From: Pseudoalteromonas rubra
GTDB lineage: Bacteria > Pseudomonadota > Gammaproteobacteria > Enterobacterales > Alteromonadaceae
Direction of reading: 5' to 3'
Length of the DNA stretch: 64,000 nucleotides
NCBI RefSeq assembly: GCF_001482385.1
Contig: NZ_CP013611.1
Span: forward strand, 1,736,001 to 1,800,000
How positions within the stretch are numbered: the first letter of the stretch is position 1; each line of letters begins with the position of its first letter. Shown piece by piece: positions 43,634 through 54,682 of the stretch. The notes under the pieces are model-generated. The model was not told the DNA's origin. It saw nothing but the letters and a program-made list of their open reading frames with translations, and searched no databases. The position numbers were made by a program, and so were the translations under genes.

Positions 43634-46123
43634 ATGCAGTATCTATACGTTTTATTCTTTCTATTGTCATTTTATTGCTCGCACACTTCAGCCCGGGAAG
43701 TAGGCGATATTGCCGACTTTGTGTTTGCTGATCTGTATGTCGACCAGCAAAACTTTCCCGAAGGGGCAGAGTTAATCACCGACAACTACGAAGATTATTA
43801 TTTATCCCAGAATAACCTCAATGCATTGCTCGTTAGCCACCTCACTATTGACCCGACAGGCAACCGCTTATCCGGTGAAATTTGGGGTGAACAAATCGAT
43901 ATTGAACTGGATGAAGCGCACTGGGTTACGTTAGATGGAGAGCCCCATATCCGGCTCGACGTGTTGTTGGCACTCGGGATTGAATCAGACTTTAATACGC
44001 GCACTCAGGTGCTGGTTTTTGACACCCGGGAAAGACACCCCAGTTCACAGGAAAAAAAACGCGAGGCTCGAAAAAATATCCTTGCTGCAATGCAGCGAAA
44101 ACGCGCTAACCAGCTTGTTTTGAACGACCAGTATCAGTGGTACACAGCACCTTATGTCGATGTGCAACTGTCTGCATCGGATAGCAAACAAAATTCCAGT
44201 GCTTCAGCCTATGTTTCTGTTAATCAGGATCTAGCACACCATCAGGCGCAAATCATACTCACTGACTCTGACAACGATAAACGCAACGGGCGCTTCCAGC
44301 TCTCCCGTACTCTCACTGAACTGAGCGAATATCAGTTTGGCGACTTGCAAGGTCTCACAGGCGCACTGCTGCAAGCCGGCGGAAGCGGTTTAGGTGTGCA
44401 ATATGGGGCGACGCACAGCAGCGCGAGCAAACCACTCATCATCCAGGGCTATGCAGAGCCTGGTAGTGACGTCGAGCTCTATCGCAATGATGTACTGTTT
44501 GATCTGGTGCGGGTAACAGCCAACGGTCAGTACCGTTTTCGACCGCTCCAGGTGTTTAACTCGAATCACAGTTATCACTTGATGATCCAATCACCAGACG
44601 GAAAACGCGTTCGCCGGGCAGTCTCCCATCAGGCGCATTCTGGCTATAAACCTGGGCAGTGGTATAGCAACTTAACAGCCTACACAACCAAAGCATCAAT
44701 TCTTAAAAAAAGACGCTTTAACCCACAGGAAAAATACCTCAACTCGCAATTGAATTATGTTGTCAGTGCCCAGGACGAAATAAACCTTGGTGGTGAATGG
44801 CTGGAAAACACCCGCCAGAAAACATTCTTATGGTATCTGGGCTGGGAACGGGCAAATAGATCAACCGATGCCAAATGGAGCCTCAAAGCAGGCGGACATG
44901 AGCAGTTCCATTATGATCTGAAATGGCTGACCCCACTGAGTACCACACAAACTTTAAGCCTTGCGTCCCAGCGTGGTTATGGTCAGTTTGGTAAGGAAAA
45001 CATCAATACGCTGAATTATGAACAGACATTCAATCGCTGGCAGCTTAGTTCAACTTTAGGCCTAAGCCAGATAAATCAATTACATTATAAATCTATTGAT
45101 GGCTATCTCAGCTACCAGGCCGACTCAGGCAGTGTCAGCACAAATGTCAGCCAAATAAGAGGAGATGACGCGCATGAGCAGCAATACTCTATGATTGGTA
45201 GCCTGTTTGGCAATTGGGGCAGAGCGAGGTTTAACTGGAACAAGTCAACCGGCTTGTTTGAACAACATTCGCTGGCGCTGAGTTACGCCAATCAGTTCAG
45301 TGGCTATCACGGCTCTTTGCAACTGCGTCGCTCCTTCACTCAGCGTCGAAATACCACATCGTTTTCGTTGTCGAAAACCTTCGATGCGATGGCAGTCAAT
45401 GCCAGTGCCACCTACCATGAAAGCAATGGCTGGCAATTTGGCTTGTCTTGCTCATTTTCATTTTACGGGTCAAGACCGCTTAGCACCATCAGCAGTCAAA
45501 GTGGTCGACAGAGCAGTTCCGTCAAGCTGCGCGCGTTTTACGATCGTAATAACAATCAACGATTTGATGAGCAAGACCAGTATTTACCTGATATTGCCGT
45601 GATGATGCATGGCAACAAGGTTGACACTGTCCCTCATCCACAAGCCAGAACAGTACTTCACCTACCCGCAAATCGTCCGGTGACACTGGAAGTAGAACAC
45701 AATGAACTGGACGTTCTCTACTTACAACCTCAGTTTGGACTCATAGAGGCCGACCTGCATCCAGGTGCTCAGCCCATTGTTGACGTTCCGTTTCACCTGC
45801 AATTCGAAGCTGAGGGCATCATTTCCCTGCGTAATGCCGACGGCAAACTTGCGGACCTCACTGGCCGGGTGGCGCTGCAACTGACCCGAGAAACCAGCGG
45901 TGAACAAACCATCATCTACACAGAATCAGATGGCTTTTTCTTTTTTGACAAGTTAAAGCAGGGAAAGTATCACCTTGAAGTCTCTTCACACTATCTGGCC
46001 CAAAAGGCGCTTACCTGTGACCCTTGCCAGTTACGCTTTACGCTGGATGAAAACAGCGAACAGCTGGTCATACTGGATGATTTGACACTGTTTCCAACTC
46101 CTCCGGAGCAACCCAAAAGCTAA
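43634..46123 (+). CDS. Outer-membrane usher-like protein
   Basis: An 829-residue protein with a signal peptide (MQYLYVLFFLLSFYCSHTSA), an N-terminal soluble domain (about 25-150), a long beta-barrel-like middle with alternating aromatic strands, a plug-like insertion (GYAEPGSDVELYRNDVLFDL), and C-terminal Ig-like domains (SVKLRAFYDRNNNQRFDEQD). This is the layout of pilus ushers, which export and polymerise subunits across the outer membrane. The plug region resembles class 5 (CS1/CooC-type) ushers more than FimD. No Shine-Dalgarno is free before the ATG: the site falls in the hairpin at 43606-43630. Its tail overlaps the convergent AraC gene by four bases. Confidence 0.8.
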   Translation: MQYLYVLFFLLSFYCSHTSAREVGDIADFVFADLYVDQQNFPEGAELITDNYEDYYLSQNNLNALLVSHLTIDPTGNRLSGEIWGEQIDIELDEAHWVTLDGEPHIRLDVLLALGIESDFNTRTQVLVFDTRERHPSSQEKKREARKNILAAMQRKRANQLVLNDQYQWYTAPYVDVQLSASDSKQNSSASAYVSVNQDLAHHQAQIILTDSDNDKRNGRFQLSRTLTELSEYQFGDLQGLTGALLQAGGSGLGVQYGATHSSASKPLIIQGYAEPGSDVELYRNDVLFDLVRVTANGQYRFRPLQVFNSNHSYHLMIQSPDGKRVRRAVSHQAHSGYKPGQWYSNLTAYTTKASILKKRRFNPQEKYLNSQLNYVVSAQDEINLGGEWLENTRQKTFLWYLGWERANRSTDAKWSLKAGGHEQFHYDLKWLTPLSTTQTLSLASQRGYGQFGKENINTLNYEQTFNRWQLSSTLGLSQINQLHYKSIDGYLSYQADSGSVSTNVSQIRGDDAHEQQYSMIGSLFGNWGRARFNWNKSTGLFEQHSLALSYANQFSGYHGSLQLRRSFTQRRNTTSFSLSKTFDAMAVNASATYHESNGWQFGLSCSFSFYGSRPLSTISSQSGRQSSSVKLRAFYDRNNNQRFDEQDQYLPDIAVMMHGNKVDTVPHPQARTVLHLPANRPVTLEVEHNELDVLYLQPQFGLIEADLHPGAQPIVDVPFHLQFEAEGIISLRNADGKLADLTGRVALQLTRETSGEQTIIYTESDGFFFFDKLKQGKYHLEVSSHYLAQKALTCDPCQLRFTLDENSEQLVILDDLTLFPTPPEQPKS

Positions 46124-46959
46124 CGCTTACGCCAGCTAAACTGACGCCGATAGGCACTGGGTGTCATACCTGTTTGTGCTTTAAAAAACTGATTAAAATA
46201 GGCTGCACTGAGAAAGCCGCATTGCTGTGCCACCACCCCGATAGGCCGATGCTCAGTAGCCAGTAAATGCTGTGCACGCTGACAGCGCAGCAGCGCGCAA
46301 TACTGTGAAAAAGAACAGCCGAGCTCTTGCTGAAACCACCGCTTTAACGTCGCGGTGCTGACATTGATATGCGCTGCACACTGGGCCTGGCTGGGCGGAT
46401 CATCAATCCGACGGGCAATGAAGGCCTGAACACGCGCTAACCGCTCTGAGATACGCGAATGAGCAAGCCGGATCCCTTTGGCTGGACAGGCGCGCAGCTC
46501 AGTCAGTATCTCACATAGCAAAGTCAACCGACCAACCGGACTTTTCGTATGAAGCGCAAGACACTGTTCACGCACCTGCTCAGCAGCATCCCGACTGAAG
46601 ACCAGCCCACTTTCAATACGCTCAAGCCAGCCTTGCAAGTCTGCCAGCTCCGCAATGGCGCAGTCCAATAATGCCTTAGGCCATAACACCACCACGACCA
46701 GCTCAGCCATGTCATTGGGTGCCTGACTGTCCCAGGTATGGGGCACTCCGGGTGCAACCAACGCCAGATCAATGTCATCAAACTCATGAATGGCAGTGCC
46801 GATAAATCCGCTGCCTTGTGCTCCGATAGTCAGGATCAGCTCAAAGCAATCATGCTGATGCCACTCAAACATGACCTTTTGTTTTTCGATGTATTTAACT
46901 TGCACTGATTGATTCAGTGCAAATCGGATCGGTACGGGTTTTCCGGTATTAACAGTCAA
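46120..46959 (-). CDS. AraC-family regulator with cupin domain
   Basis: A 279-residue regulator with an N-terminal cupin sensor (about residues 25-100, FEWHQHDCFELILTI and ALVAPGVPHTWDS) and a C-terminal AraC DNA-binding domain (ARRIDDPPSQAQCAAHINVS, then RPIGVVAQQCGFLSAAYFNQ and FFKAQTGMTPSAYRR). The only start in frame is a TTG at 46959 without a good ribosome site, so the true N-terminus is uncertain. It is divergent from the HAD phosphatase gene, which may be its target, and convergent with the usher gene. Confidence 0.88.
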   Translation of the reverse strand: MTVNTGKPVPIRFALNQSVQVKYIEKQKVMFEWHQHDCFELILTIGAQGSGFIGTAIHEFDDIDLALVAPGVPHTWDSQAPNDMAELVVVVLWPKALLDCAIAELADLQGWLERIESGLVFSRDAAEQVREQCLALHTKSPVGRLTLLCEILTELRACPAKGIRLAHSRISERLARVQAFIARRIDDPPSQAQCAAHINVSTATLKRWFQQELGCSFSQYCALLRCQRAQHLLATEHRPIGVVAQQCGFLSAAYFNQFFKAQTGMTPSAYRRQFSWRKR

Positions 46960-47054
46960 TTGGAGCCGATATATATAAATAATGAGCTAATAACTAAAAT
47001 ATTAAGTGGTTTGTTTGGCAAAGTAAATGCTCTCTAATGTACCTGGATGTAACG

Positions 47055-47819
47055 ATGAATTTTGTTTTTGATTTAGATGGCACGACCGTATTCCATGCCC
47101 AGCGCATGCATGATGAAATCAAAGAGGGCCTGTTAGCACTGGAGCGTCAGGGTGGTCAGTTATACTTTGCCACAGCCCGGCCTCTGCGAGATACACTACC
47201 TGTATTGCCTGAATGCTTCTGGCATCACCCCATCATCGGCTGCAATGGTGCCATGTTCAGTCAAAATAAATCAGTGGTTAACGCACATTGCTTCGATCCA
47301 ATGCAAATAACCACTGTGCTTAATTGGCTGGACAATCACGAGATTGCGTATTTATTTGACGGCCACTGGCAGTATGCCATCTCGGATAAGCCGCACCATT
47401 TTCATCAGCATGTGGCCGAACTCGGTATTCCGCCTGGCTGTAACCAGACTTTGAGGCATGAGCCCATAGTTAAATTACTGGTGCTGGAAGACCAACATCA
47501 TGATCAAGTTAAGCATATGTGCGAACAGACATTGAGCCATTTTGAAGTCTACCACCACAATGGCCACCATTGCTTTGATTTGGTCCCTGAGCGCAGCAAC
47601 AAGCTCACAGCACTGCTGGACCTTGGCCTGAATATGCAGCAAACCGTGTGTTTTGGTAACGATTTCAATGATATTGCAATGCTGGAAGCTGCCCGGCAAG
47701 CCTATGTTGTCGGCGAACAAATAACACCCAATTGCGACTATATTCAGTTAAAACAAGAAACTGTGGCATCGACCTTGATAAACTTGGCAAAAGAATTGAA
47801 GCATGATGGCCAGTTGTAA
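47055..47819 (+). CDS. HAD-family (Cof-type) phosphatase
   Basis: A 254-residue cytoplasmic phosphatase of the haloacid dehalogenase superfamily, Cof subgroup. Motif I is DLDGTT (with the nucleophile Asp near residue 6), motif III lies around EPIVKLLVL, and motif IV is FGNDFNDIAMLEAA. A cap domain of the Cof type fills residues 80-180. These enzymes dephosphorylate sugar or cofactor phosphates; substrate unknown. The ATG at 47055 is chosen over 47037 because the protein then starts directly at the family core and a GGA lies upstream. Divergent from the AraC gene, which suggests shared control. Confidence 0.9.
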   Translation: MNFVFDLDGTTVFHAQRMHDEIKEGLLALERQGGQLYFATARPLRDTLPVLPECFWHHPIIGCNGAMFSQNKSVVNAHCFDPMQITTVLNWLDNHEIAYLFDGHWQYAISDKPHHFHQHVAELGIPPGCNQTLRHEPIVKLLVLEDQHHDQVKHMCEQTLSHFEVYHHNGHHCFDLVPERSNKLTALLDLGLNMQQTVCFGNDFNDIAMLEAARQAYVVGEQITPNCDYIQLKQETVASTLINLAKELKHDGQL

Positions 47820-47859
47820 GTTCAGTTGAACTAACCGCTAAGCCATAAAAGGAGAGAAA

Positions 47860-47885
47860 ATTCGCCGCTGCTGAGAGCGGCGAAT
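47860..47885. terminator. Terminator of the type I secretion operon
   Basis: ATTCGCCGCT pairs with AGCGGCGAAT. On the minus strand it is followed by TTTTCTC and sits just past the RTX gene stop; it may also serve the convergent HAD gene. Confidence 0.88.
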
Positions 47886-47891
47886 AAAAGG

Positions 47892-50800
47892 TTAAGGCTG
47901 ACTTGCAACCAGTACTCTGTCTAACAACACCGAGCTGCCAAGCTCTGCTCCATCATCAGACATATCCGAAGCATGTGCTGCCTGCATTAAACGCTCAAAG
48001 CTGCTCTGTACAGCACTTTGTTCGCTCACTGTAAACAACCTGCCTGCCACATCCTGAGGGGTTAACACCACCGAATCGGCAAACTGAAAATGCTCCAGTT
48101 GATGGGCGTCCTGCGACGTTTCGTCAAAATAGTTAAGAACCGTCACACTGCTTGTCGCAGACAACTCGATGATCAGATCCGACTCTGATTGTTTAAACTG
48201 GACGTCTGTAGAGCGCGCTGATTCAAATTTCAAAGTCTCTGAGCGGGATGCCGACTCATCAAAATTGTTGATCATTACATGCCCTGCCTGAGCACCGATC
48301 ACATAGGTATCGTCACCACCGCCACCGATAAGGTAGTCATTTCCACCACCAGACATGATCCAGTCGTCTCCTTGCTTACCATCGATCATATCAGCACTTG
48401 AGCTGCCCAATAAGGTGTCATTGTTAGCCGCTCCCGAGAAGCGTGACCCAAACTGCGTTTCATCAGGCAAGTTATCATACTGAACGGAGCGCTGCCTGCT
48501 GGGGTTTGCCATGCCAAATGCAGAGAAGATCTGATCCGCAGAAATGCTCGAACCGTCCGAAAGCTGAATTTGCTCTACCACAAAATCACCGCCAAGGAAC
48601 CAGTTTTTAACCGTTAACTTATCACCGCCAGAGCCGATATTTAGCACCAGGTTATCACCCGACTTTTGCAGACCACGTGCAACATCTGAAAAACTAATCC
48701 CTTGTAGCTCAATTACATCATCGCCACCATGGGTGTTGTCAATCACATCCTGACCATCACCTGCTCGGAATAAGTAACGGTCATGGCCTCGGCCACCTAT
48801 CAAAACATCATTGCCTTTCCCACCCGACAGCGTGTCATTGCCAGAAAGCCCTTCAAGGATTTCATCCCCCTCGGTGCCGCTCAATGTATCGTTTCCGGCA
48901 GTCCCATAGGAAACCGGCGTTGCGGGTGCTTCCGGGTCCGGTAATGGCAAGCCAAAGGCATCATAAATTTGCCCCGCATCAAACATGCCACCGGTTTCGA
49001 ACTGGAATAGCTCGACAATATTATGACCACTGGCAAAAAAGCCTTCTATCGTCAGTGTGTTCTCATTACTGCCGTTAATCCTTAGTACAAGATCATCCCC
49101 GGAACGGGTAAGGCCAGACGCCACATCCGAAAACGTAATGCCATTTCTGAATATGACGCTATCAACACCATGACTGTCTCGGATAACATCTTTGCCGCTG
49201 TCGTAGAGGTAATAGTCATCATCACGGCCACCCAATAAGATATCATCACCAGCACCGCCTACCAGATCATCCGAGCCTGCGCCGCCACTCAAGACATCAT
49301 CACCATCGCTGCCAGTCAGGATATCCGAATTACCACCGAGGTTTTCCACTGAAGCGGTGTTGTCTGAGCCATTACTGTCACCGCCGCCAGATGGATCTCC
49401 AGTACCCGGGTCGACAACGACATTTTGCTCTATCTCACTACTGCTAAGCAATGTGCCATCTGCAAACTGTAACGCGTTGATTTTGTAATGCTCTGAACCC
49501 ATAAACCAGTTTTTAACGGTTATAGTGTCGGCTTCACCTGCGATTTCAATCACCAGATCTTTATTCACTTGACGGAATACGAGATCTTCTTTTCGGATCC
49601 CCTCACCAAAGCGGATCACATCATGCGAGGCTTCAGATTGTGGGCTGGGCATGCGAGGATCCCATTCAGTAATCGTGTCCTGACCGTCACCCTTGTTGAA
49701 AATATAAGTATCATTTCCCAGGCTACCGAAAATTTCATCATTCCCTTTACCACCCTCAAAGGTGCCTGATACCCGATAAAAATCATGAAAGTAAGCCATT
49801 AATTTATCATCACCTTCTCCGCCTAGCAGGTGATTATCATCAAAAAAGCCAGCTCTCAGTTCGTCGTTACCGGTACCGCCATCCAGATAACCATTGCCCT
49901 CAATGAGATCGTTACCTGCACCACCGTATAGTTTAGAGTAAACCTGACCGTGAGAAATAATGGTGTCGTTGCCACCCAGGCCATGGATCTCAACGGCTGA
50001 TTGAGATTTTCCATATAGCTGATCGTCACCTTCGGTGGCCGTATTCATCAACTGGAACAGATCTTCATAGGTCAATTTTTGGCCGTCAGAAAACTCTATT
50101 ACTTCAACCGCTTTATAACTTTTTCCATCCCCCCAGAAGTAACCATCCAGAAATATCTGACTGCCATCTTCTTTCGCAATAATGGTCAGGTGATCTTGCT
50201 CTCTGACGAATCGCACATCAGCCAGGGTGATCCCATCTTCAAATACAATGCGGTCGTTTTGTGAACCAGACTCTTCAATAACATCCTGTCCCCAGTATTT
50301 AGAAAACAGGTAAGTATCTTCGCCTGATCCGCCTTGTAATATGTCGTCATCATATCCACCGTCTAGTCGGTCATTGCCGAAACCGCCAATCAGCTTATCC
50401 TGGCCTTCTCCTCCGACCAGGTAGTCATCATCCTTGCCACCATCCAGCGTATCGTTATCATAACCACCAAACAGCCTGTCAATACCCTCTCCTCCATTAA
50501 GAGTGTCATTGCCTCCTCCGCCGTATAATGTATCCCGGCCTTCGCCACCTTCAACCTGATCGTTTCCAAGCCCACCTGTCAGGTGGTCATTGCCTTGCAA
50601 ACCCTGGATGGTATCGTCCCCTGCTCCACCCTCTATCAGATCCGGCTGAGTAAACCCGACAATCACATCATCAGATGCCGTAGATGCTAATATTTTGGCC
50701 TTGAGCTGTTCATAGGAAATCACTTCACCATTGGCAAAATGAAATTCATCAATATGTGCACTGATGCGCATAACACCGAATTCAGTCTCTGACGCAAAGA

Positions 50801-53800
50801 AACTTTCGACCAGCAGTGAGTCCTGACCATGTTCAATCAACAAGGAGTCATCAACACGCTTAAACACCATGTCGCTGAGCAATATGCCGTAGCCAAATGA
50901 AATGACATTGTGTGGATCATAGCGCCAATCAGCATTGATGAGATTGCCATTCTCATCAAGGTAGGTCTCAAAGCTCTCTGATGGTGCAAGTAACTTGTCT
51001 TGTCCCCACCCTTGCTCAAAGTAGAAGACATTATCACCCAATGTGTCTTTTAATGTATCGTTACCCGTACCACCCGAGATAAAGTCGTCGCCGCTGCCAC
51101 CTTCCAGATTGTCATCACCGGCACCACCAAACAAGGCATCATCGCCGGAGCCTCCGTTAAGCGTATCATTACCTTCATCACCAAACAGCTCATCATGACC
51201 ATGATCACCGTGCAAGATATCCTGGCCAGTCCCACCGTATAAATCGTCATTCCCTGACTTGCCACTAAGCTGATCATCACCTGCATGACCATACAGTATG
51301 TCATGCTCATTGTAGTTACCTTCCAGCGTATCGTTCTGCGCATCACCATTTACCGTTAACAACTGCTCCTTTACCTCTGAAGCAGTCATCTCAGTGCCAT
51401 CGTGAAATTCAAATACATCAATTTGCTGGTGCTGACTGGTAAGGTAGTCGCGAATGGTAATGGTCTCGCCACTGGGCGAGATTGTCAGTACGACGTCCTT
51501 ATTTTGACGCGAGATATGAATCTGCTCTTTTGTGACACCCGGACCAAACACGATTTTATCGTGTGCATCTGACTTATATTGCGAGTTATCATTGATGATG
51601 ATGTCATTGCCATCTCCCAGATCCCACAGGTACACATCATTACCTTCGCCCCCAGTCAGAGTATCGTTGCCCTGGCCACCACGCAGTATATCCTCACCGT
51701 TATAACCGCTTAACAAGTCATTCCCTGCTTCGCCGTTTAACTCATCGTCCCCAAAGCCTCCATTTAACGTGTCATTACCAATACCACCGAACAAGATATC
51801 ATTATCGGCACCGCCAAACAGACCGTCATCCCCCGCACCTCCTGTGATAAGGTCTTCTCCGGCGCCACCATATATACGATCATCGTTTTGACCGCCCGAC
51901 AGATAGTCTTTTTTACTGGTTCCATTTAATATGCTTTGCGATGATGTACGCCTTACAAAACTCAATTCGGCTAACGCTGCACGTTTGGCAGGGTCACGCA
52001 CAGCAGCGACAATCTCAGCCTGCATGCGAGGATAGAAATGCTCGAAGACTTCTAAGTCCGACTTGCCATTTTCTTGTAACAGAGCAACTTCAGGAAACAT
52101 TTCTGATTCACTGATCACGCTATCGGTAATGGCCAGCAATTTACCAAAGTCACTGTTTTCCAACTCTGCTCTCTTTTGCGTATCAAGCAATAGAATACGT
52201 AGTTCATCTTTAACCAGATGATATATATCAACCAGCATTGAGTGACCAGGCTCAGAATAATGATTCAGTATATCGATATATCTGAACAGATAGTCGCCAT
52301 GTATTTTGCCATCTTCTATATCTGTAATAAGCTGGCTCACAGATGCTTCTAATTCCACCGTGTCGTCGTCGAGAAAACCAAGATATGGTGCCAGCGTAGA
52401 AGTCGATAGCATCTGAAAGTAAATACCTTCCAGCGTTTCGTCAAAGAGTGCTTTTCCTTCCCCCTCCAGAAAACCCAGCCGCCAAAGTGTGATTTCTTCA
52501 CCCCAGAGCTTTTCGATAAACTGCACATAACCAGAATTAATACCTTGTGTTGGAGAGTCGGCGGGAATACCCGTCCACTGCCAAATTATGCTCGCCATCA
52601 TGTTACGTTGCACAACCGGATCCGTTTCTTGTGCAAAGGCGCGCACCATATTTTTTAACTCGTCGCCTTCTTCAAGTAACATGGCGTATCGCAGCGACGC
52701 CATATTGCCGTAGCCGTCAGCGTCGGGTAACGCCATTATCTCAGCAGGGATTGTCTTGTCTTTACTCTGGTGAATTTCAATAGGAATGGTATTAATCGTA
52801 TCTCGCTCAAACCATAAGCTCTCCGTTAATCCCTGGCTGCCATCCTCTTTAGTAAAATAGCCAGCACCACGATGGTCTACCCCATTGGGATCCACACCGC
52901 TGCCACGCGCAGTCTGTAATGACAACTCTGTTACATTCAGCTCAGCAAGGCTAAATAACTCCCCTTCATCACTGACGCCATCACTGTTTAGATCCTGCCA
53001 TACTTTTAGCTCGGCAAAACGCTCGTCCTCAGCATTAATGATGCCATCACCATTACTATCAAACTCCGCCAGTGCCTCATAGCCATCTCTTGCAAGTGTA
53101 CCGTCGGCCAATCGGGTTTCTGTACCAAACAGTTCACCGCCGCCGTTGACTATGCCATCCTGATTTCGATCTAAGAACAAAAAGCCATCGTCAGGTGCCA
53201 GCCAACTCACCCTTTCCGCAAAACCGCTATTGTCTAAATCAAAGTGCACGCCATTTTCAAGTGATTTGGTTTCAATGCCATCCCCATCTAAATCCAGTGC
53301 CAGTGGATCTTTGTTCACAGGCGGAGGCGGGGGAGGCGGCTTAGGCTTGCGCTTTGGTTTCGGCCTTGGTTTTGGCTTTACCACATTGCCGCTGTCGTCA
53401 TCATCTCCATTGCCATTACCAGTACCACTATCAGGCTGGTAGGGGACGTAAGGTGTACCATCCGGATGAATCAGTTTACCCGTGATCACATCTCGCAGCA
53501 CCAACGTCGAATAGTCCACAAACTCACCGGTGTGAGTGTCTATCAGCTCAACACCGGGAGGACGTAAATTGGTAGAGGCGTCTTTGTAACCTCCTTTAGT
53601 GATCGAGCCATCGGTATTAACCCAAAGTTGATCACTGGGGTGAATATCCTGCCCCATATAAATAAGGTAAGGTTCTAGTGGAAGGCCAGTACCGATTTTA
53701 CATTCAAACCCACCGACCGGAAAATCCGCCGAGTCCAGCTCGGTTTTAAGCTGACCAACAAGATCATTAAATTTGGTGAACATGGCTGTTTTACGATCGT

Positions 53801-54653
53801 CCGCCAGCAGGCTATGCTCACCCTTGTTATTGACATCGACAACATTATTGAGATAGTTATTAATCTTGCCCTTTTGCTCACTGAGTAACGAATACAATTG
53901 CTTTTTTTGCGCCAGTGTCATTGATTCCAACACTTTGAACGCTTCCGCAAAACGGCGCTCCTGCAACCCATATGGCCTGCCATCGACCTTGCCATCATCG
54001 TTGAAGTCCTTGGACCTATTACTGCCAAACAGCACTTCAAAAAAAGCATTATGAATGTTGCCGCTGACAATCGCAGCTGACAGGTTTTTACCTACCATGG
54101 CCTTGGTACCGCCATTAAAGGCCAAAGATAATACTGTGGTACGCTGCGACTCACTCAGCCCATCCCAGTGGGCTTTGGCATCGGCTTGACTTATTTCCTG
54201 GCGGCTCGCCAGGGTTTTAATAATTTGCTTTTCATAATCCTGCATGGCCGTGTCGAAAATGGGCTTCATGGCCTCTTTGGCTGCAGTATCATCGCCAAAC
54301 TCACTAAAACTAAAGGTATCCTTTGCTTTGGCCTTTAATTCGGGAGCGGTAATTTTATCTTTATACTTCTTTAATATGTCGTTTATTTTTTTGGTGTTGG
54401 CACTGAGCGTACTTTTGTTCCATTCTGCTTTATCAATGACCTTTTTAATTTCACCTTTAAATAAGCTATAGTTATCTTTTCCTATATTATCATTGCTATA
54501 GCCCAGTTTATCCAGCACTTGTATAAGCACATCTTCATTTCTAAGGTTGTAACCAACACCAATTGTTGGTATCCCTTTATGATCAAAGTAGATGTCTTTT
54601 TCAACACCTTCATATTTTGATATAAAATCAAAAACATTATTTTCACTAGTCAA
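47892..54653 (-). CDS. Giant RTX protein with N-terminal T4-type (GH24) lysozyme domain
   Basis: A 2253-residue secreted protein. Residues 1-250 are a phage-type lysozyme: Glu15 (KYEG), Asp24 (YFDHKG) and Thr30 (PTIGVGYNL) match the T4 catalytic residues Glu11/Asp20/Thr26 with identical spacing, and the C-terminal lobe ([20 protein letters not shown]) follows, with an EF-hand-like loop [10 protein letters not shown] inserted. Then come an unknown region (270-420), a proline/lysine linker (424-446), EF-hand-like repeats (450-600; [22 protein letters not shown]), a helical part (640-900), and about seven blocks of RTX nonapeptides (GGxGxDxLx) separated by HCBP-related spacers from 905 to 2110. 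There is no signal peptide: export is by the type I system encoded upstream. Start is TTG with AAAGGAG seven bases before it. Probable secreted peptidoglycan hydrolase; see the neighbouring inhibitor gene. Confidence 0.93.
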   Translation of the reverse strand: MTSENNVFDFISKYEGVEKDIYFDHKGIPTIGVGYNLRNEDVLIQVLDKLGYSNDNIGKDNYSLFKGEIKKVIDKAEWNKSTLSANTKKINDILKKYKDKITAPELKAKAKDTFSFSEFGDDTAAKEAMKPIFDTAMQDYEKQIIKTLASRQEISQADAKAHWDGLSESQRTTVLSLAFNGGTKAMVGKNLSAAIVSGNIHNAFFEVLFGSNRSKDFNDDGKVDGRPYGLQERRFAEAFKVLESMTLAQKKQLYSLLSEQKGKINNYLNNVVDVNNKGEHSLLADDRKTAMFTKFNDLVGQLKTELDSADFPVGGFECKIGTGLPLEPYLIYMGQDIHPSDQLWVNTDGSITKGGYKDASTNLRPPGVELIDTHTGEFVDYSTLVLRDVITGKLIHPDGTPYVPYQPDSGTGNGNGDDDDSGNVVKPKPRPKPKRKPKPPPPPPPVNKDPLALDLDGDGIETKSLENGVHFDLDNSGFAERVSWLAPDDGFLFLDRNQDGIVNGGGELFGTETRLADGTLARDGYEALAEFDSNGDGIINAEDERFAELKVWQDLNSDGVSDEGELFSLAELNVTELSLQTARGSGVDPNGVDHRGAGYFTKEDGSQGLTESLWFERDTINTIPIEIHQSKDKTIPAEIMALPDADGYGNMASLRYAMLLEEGDELKNMVRAFAQETDPVVQRNMMASIIWQWTGIPADSPTQGINSGYVQFIEKLWGEEITLWRLGFLEGEGKALFDETLEGIYFQMLSTSTLAPYLGFLDDDTVELEASVSQLITDIEDGKIHGDYLFRYIDILNHYSEPGHSMLVDIYHLVKDELRILLLDTQKRAELENSDFGKLLAITDSVISESEMFPEVALLQENGKSDLEVFEHFYPRMQAEIVAAVRDPAKRAALAELSFVRRTSSQSILNGTSKKDYLSGGQNDDRIYGGAGEDLITGGAGDDGLFGGADNDILFGGIGNDTLNGGFGDDELNGEAGNDLLSGYNGEDILRGGQGNDTLTGGEGNDVYLWDLGDGNDIIINDNSQYKSDAHDKIVFGPGVTKEQIHISRQNKDVVLTISPSGETITIRDYLTSQHQQIDVFEFHDGTEMTASEVKEQLLTVNGDAQNDTLEGNYNEHDILYGHAGDDQLSGKSGNDDLYGGTGQDILHGDHGHDELFGDEGNDTLNGGSGDDALFGGAGDDNLEGGSGDDFISGGTGNDTLKDTLGDNVFYFEQGWGQDKLLAPSESFETYLDENGNLINADWRYDPHNVISFGYGILLSDMVFKRVDDSLLIEHGQDSLLVESFFASETEFGVMRISAHIDEFHFANGEVISYEQLKAKILASTASDDVIVGFTQPDLIEGGAGDDTIQGLQGNDHLTGGLGNDQVEGGEGRDTLYGGGGNDTLNGGEGIDRLFGGYDNDTLDGGKDDDYLVGGEGQDKLIGGFGNDRLDGGYDDDILQGGSGEDTYLFSKYWGQDVIEESGSQNDRIVFEDGITLADVRFVREQDHLTIIAKEDGSQIFLDGYFWGDGKSYKAVEVIEFSDGQKLTYEDLFQLMNTATEGDDQLYGKSQSAVEIHGLGGNDTIISHGQVYSKLYGGAGNDLIEGNGYLDGGTGNDELRAGFFDDNHLLGGEGDDKLMAYFHDFYRVSGTFEGGKGNDEIFGSLGNDTYIFNKGDGQDTITEWDPRMPSPQSEASHDVIRFGEGIRKEDLVFRQVNKDLVIEIAGEADTITVKNWFMGSEHYKINALQFADGTLLSSSEIEQNVVVDPGTGDPSGGGDSNGSDNTASVENLGGNSDILTGSDGDDVLSGGAGSDDLVGGAGDDILLGGRDDDYYLYDSGKDVIRDSHGVDSVIFRNGITFSDVASGLTRSGDDLVLRINGSNENTLTIEGFFASGHNIVELFQFETGGMFDAGQIYDAFGLPLPDPEAPATPVSYGTAGNDTLSGTEGDEILEGLSGNDTLSGGKGNDVLIGGRGHDRYLFRAGDGQDVIDNTHGGDDVIELQGISFSDVARGLQKSGDNLVLNIGSGGDKLTVKNWFLGGDFVVEQIQLSDGSSISADQIFSAFGMANPSRQRSVQYDNLPDETQFGSRFSGAANNDTLLGSSSADMIDGKQGDDWIMSGGGNDYLIGGGGDDTYVIGAQAGHVMINNFDESASRSETLKFESARSTDVQFKQSESDLIIELSATSSVTVLNYFDETSQDAHQLEHFQFADSVVLTPQDVAGRLFTVSEQSAVQSSFERLMQAAHASDMSDDGAELGSSVLLDRVLVASQP

Positions 54654-54682
54654 AACACACTCCTTTCGCGATTAAATAAAAA

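Noticed and set aside
51050..51349. Repetitive methionine-rich frame (99 codons) on the minus strand inside the RTX gene
   Set aside because: An out-of-frame shadow of the GGxGxD repeat-coding DNA.
47892..54653. Phage origin of the lysozyme gene
   Set aside because: The domain is phage-like but is fused to RTX repeats in a type I secretion operon with no holin, capsid or integrase nearby.
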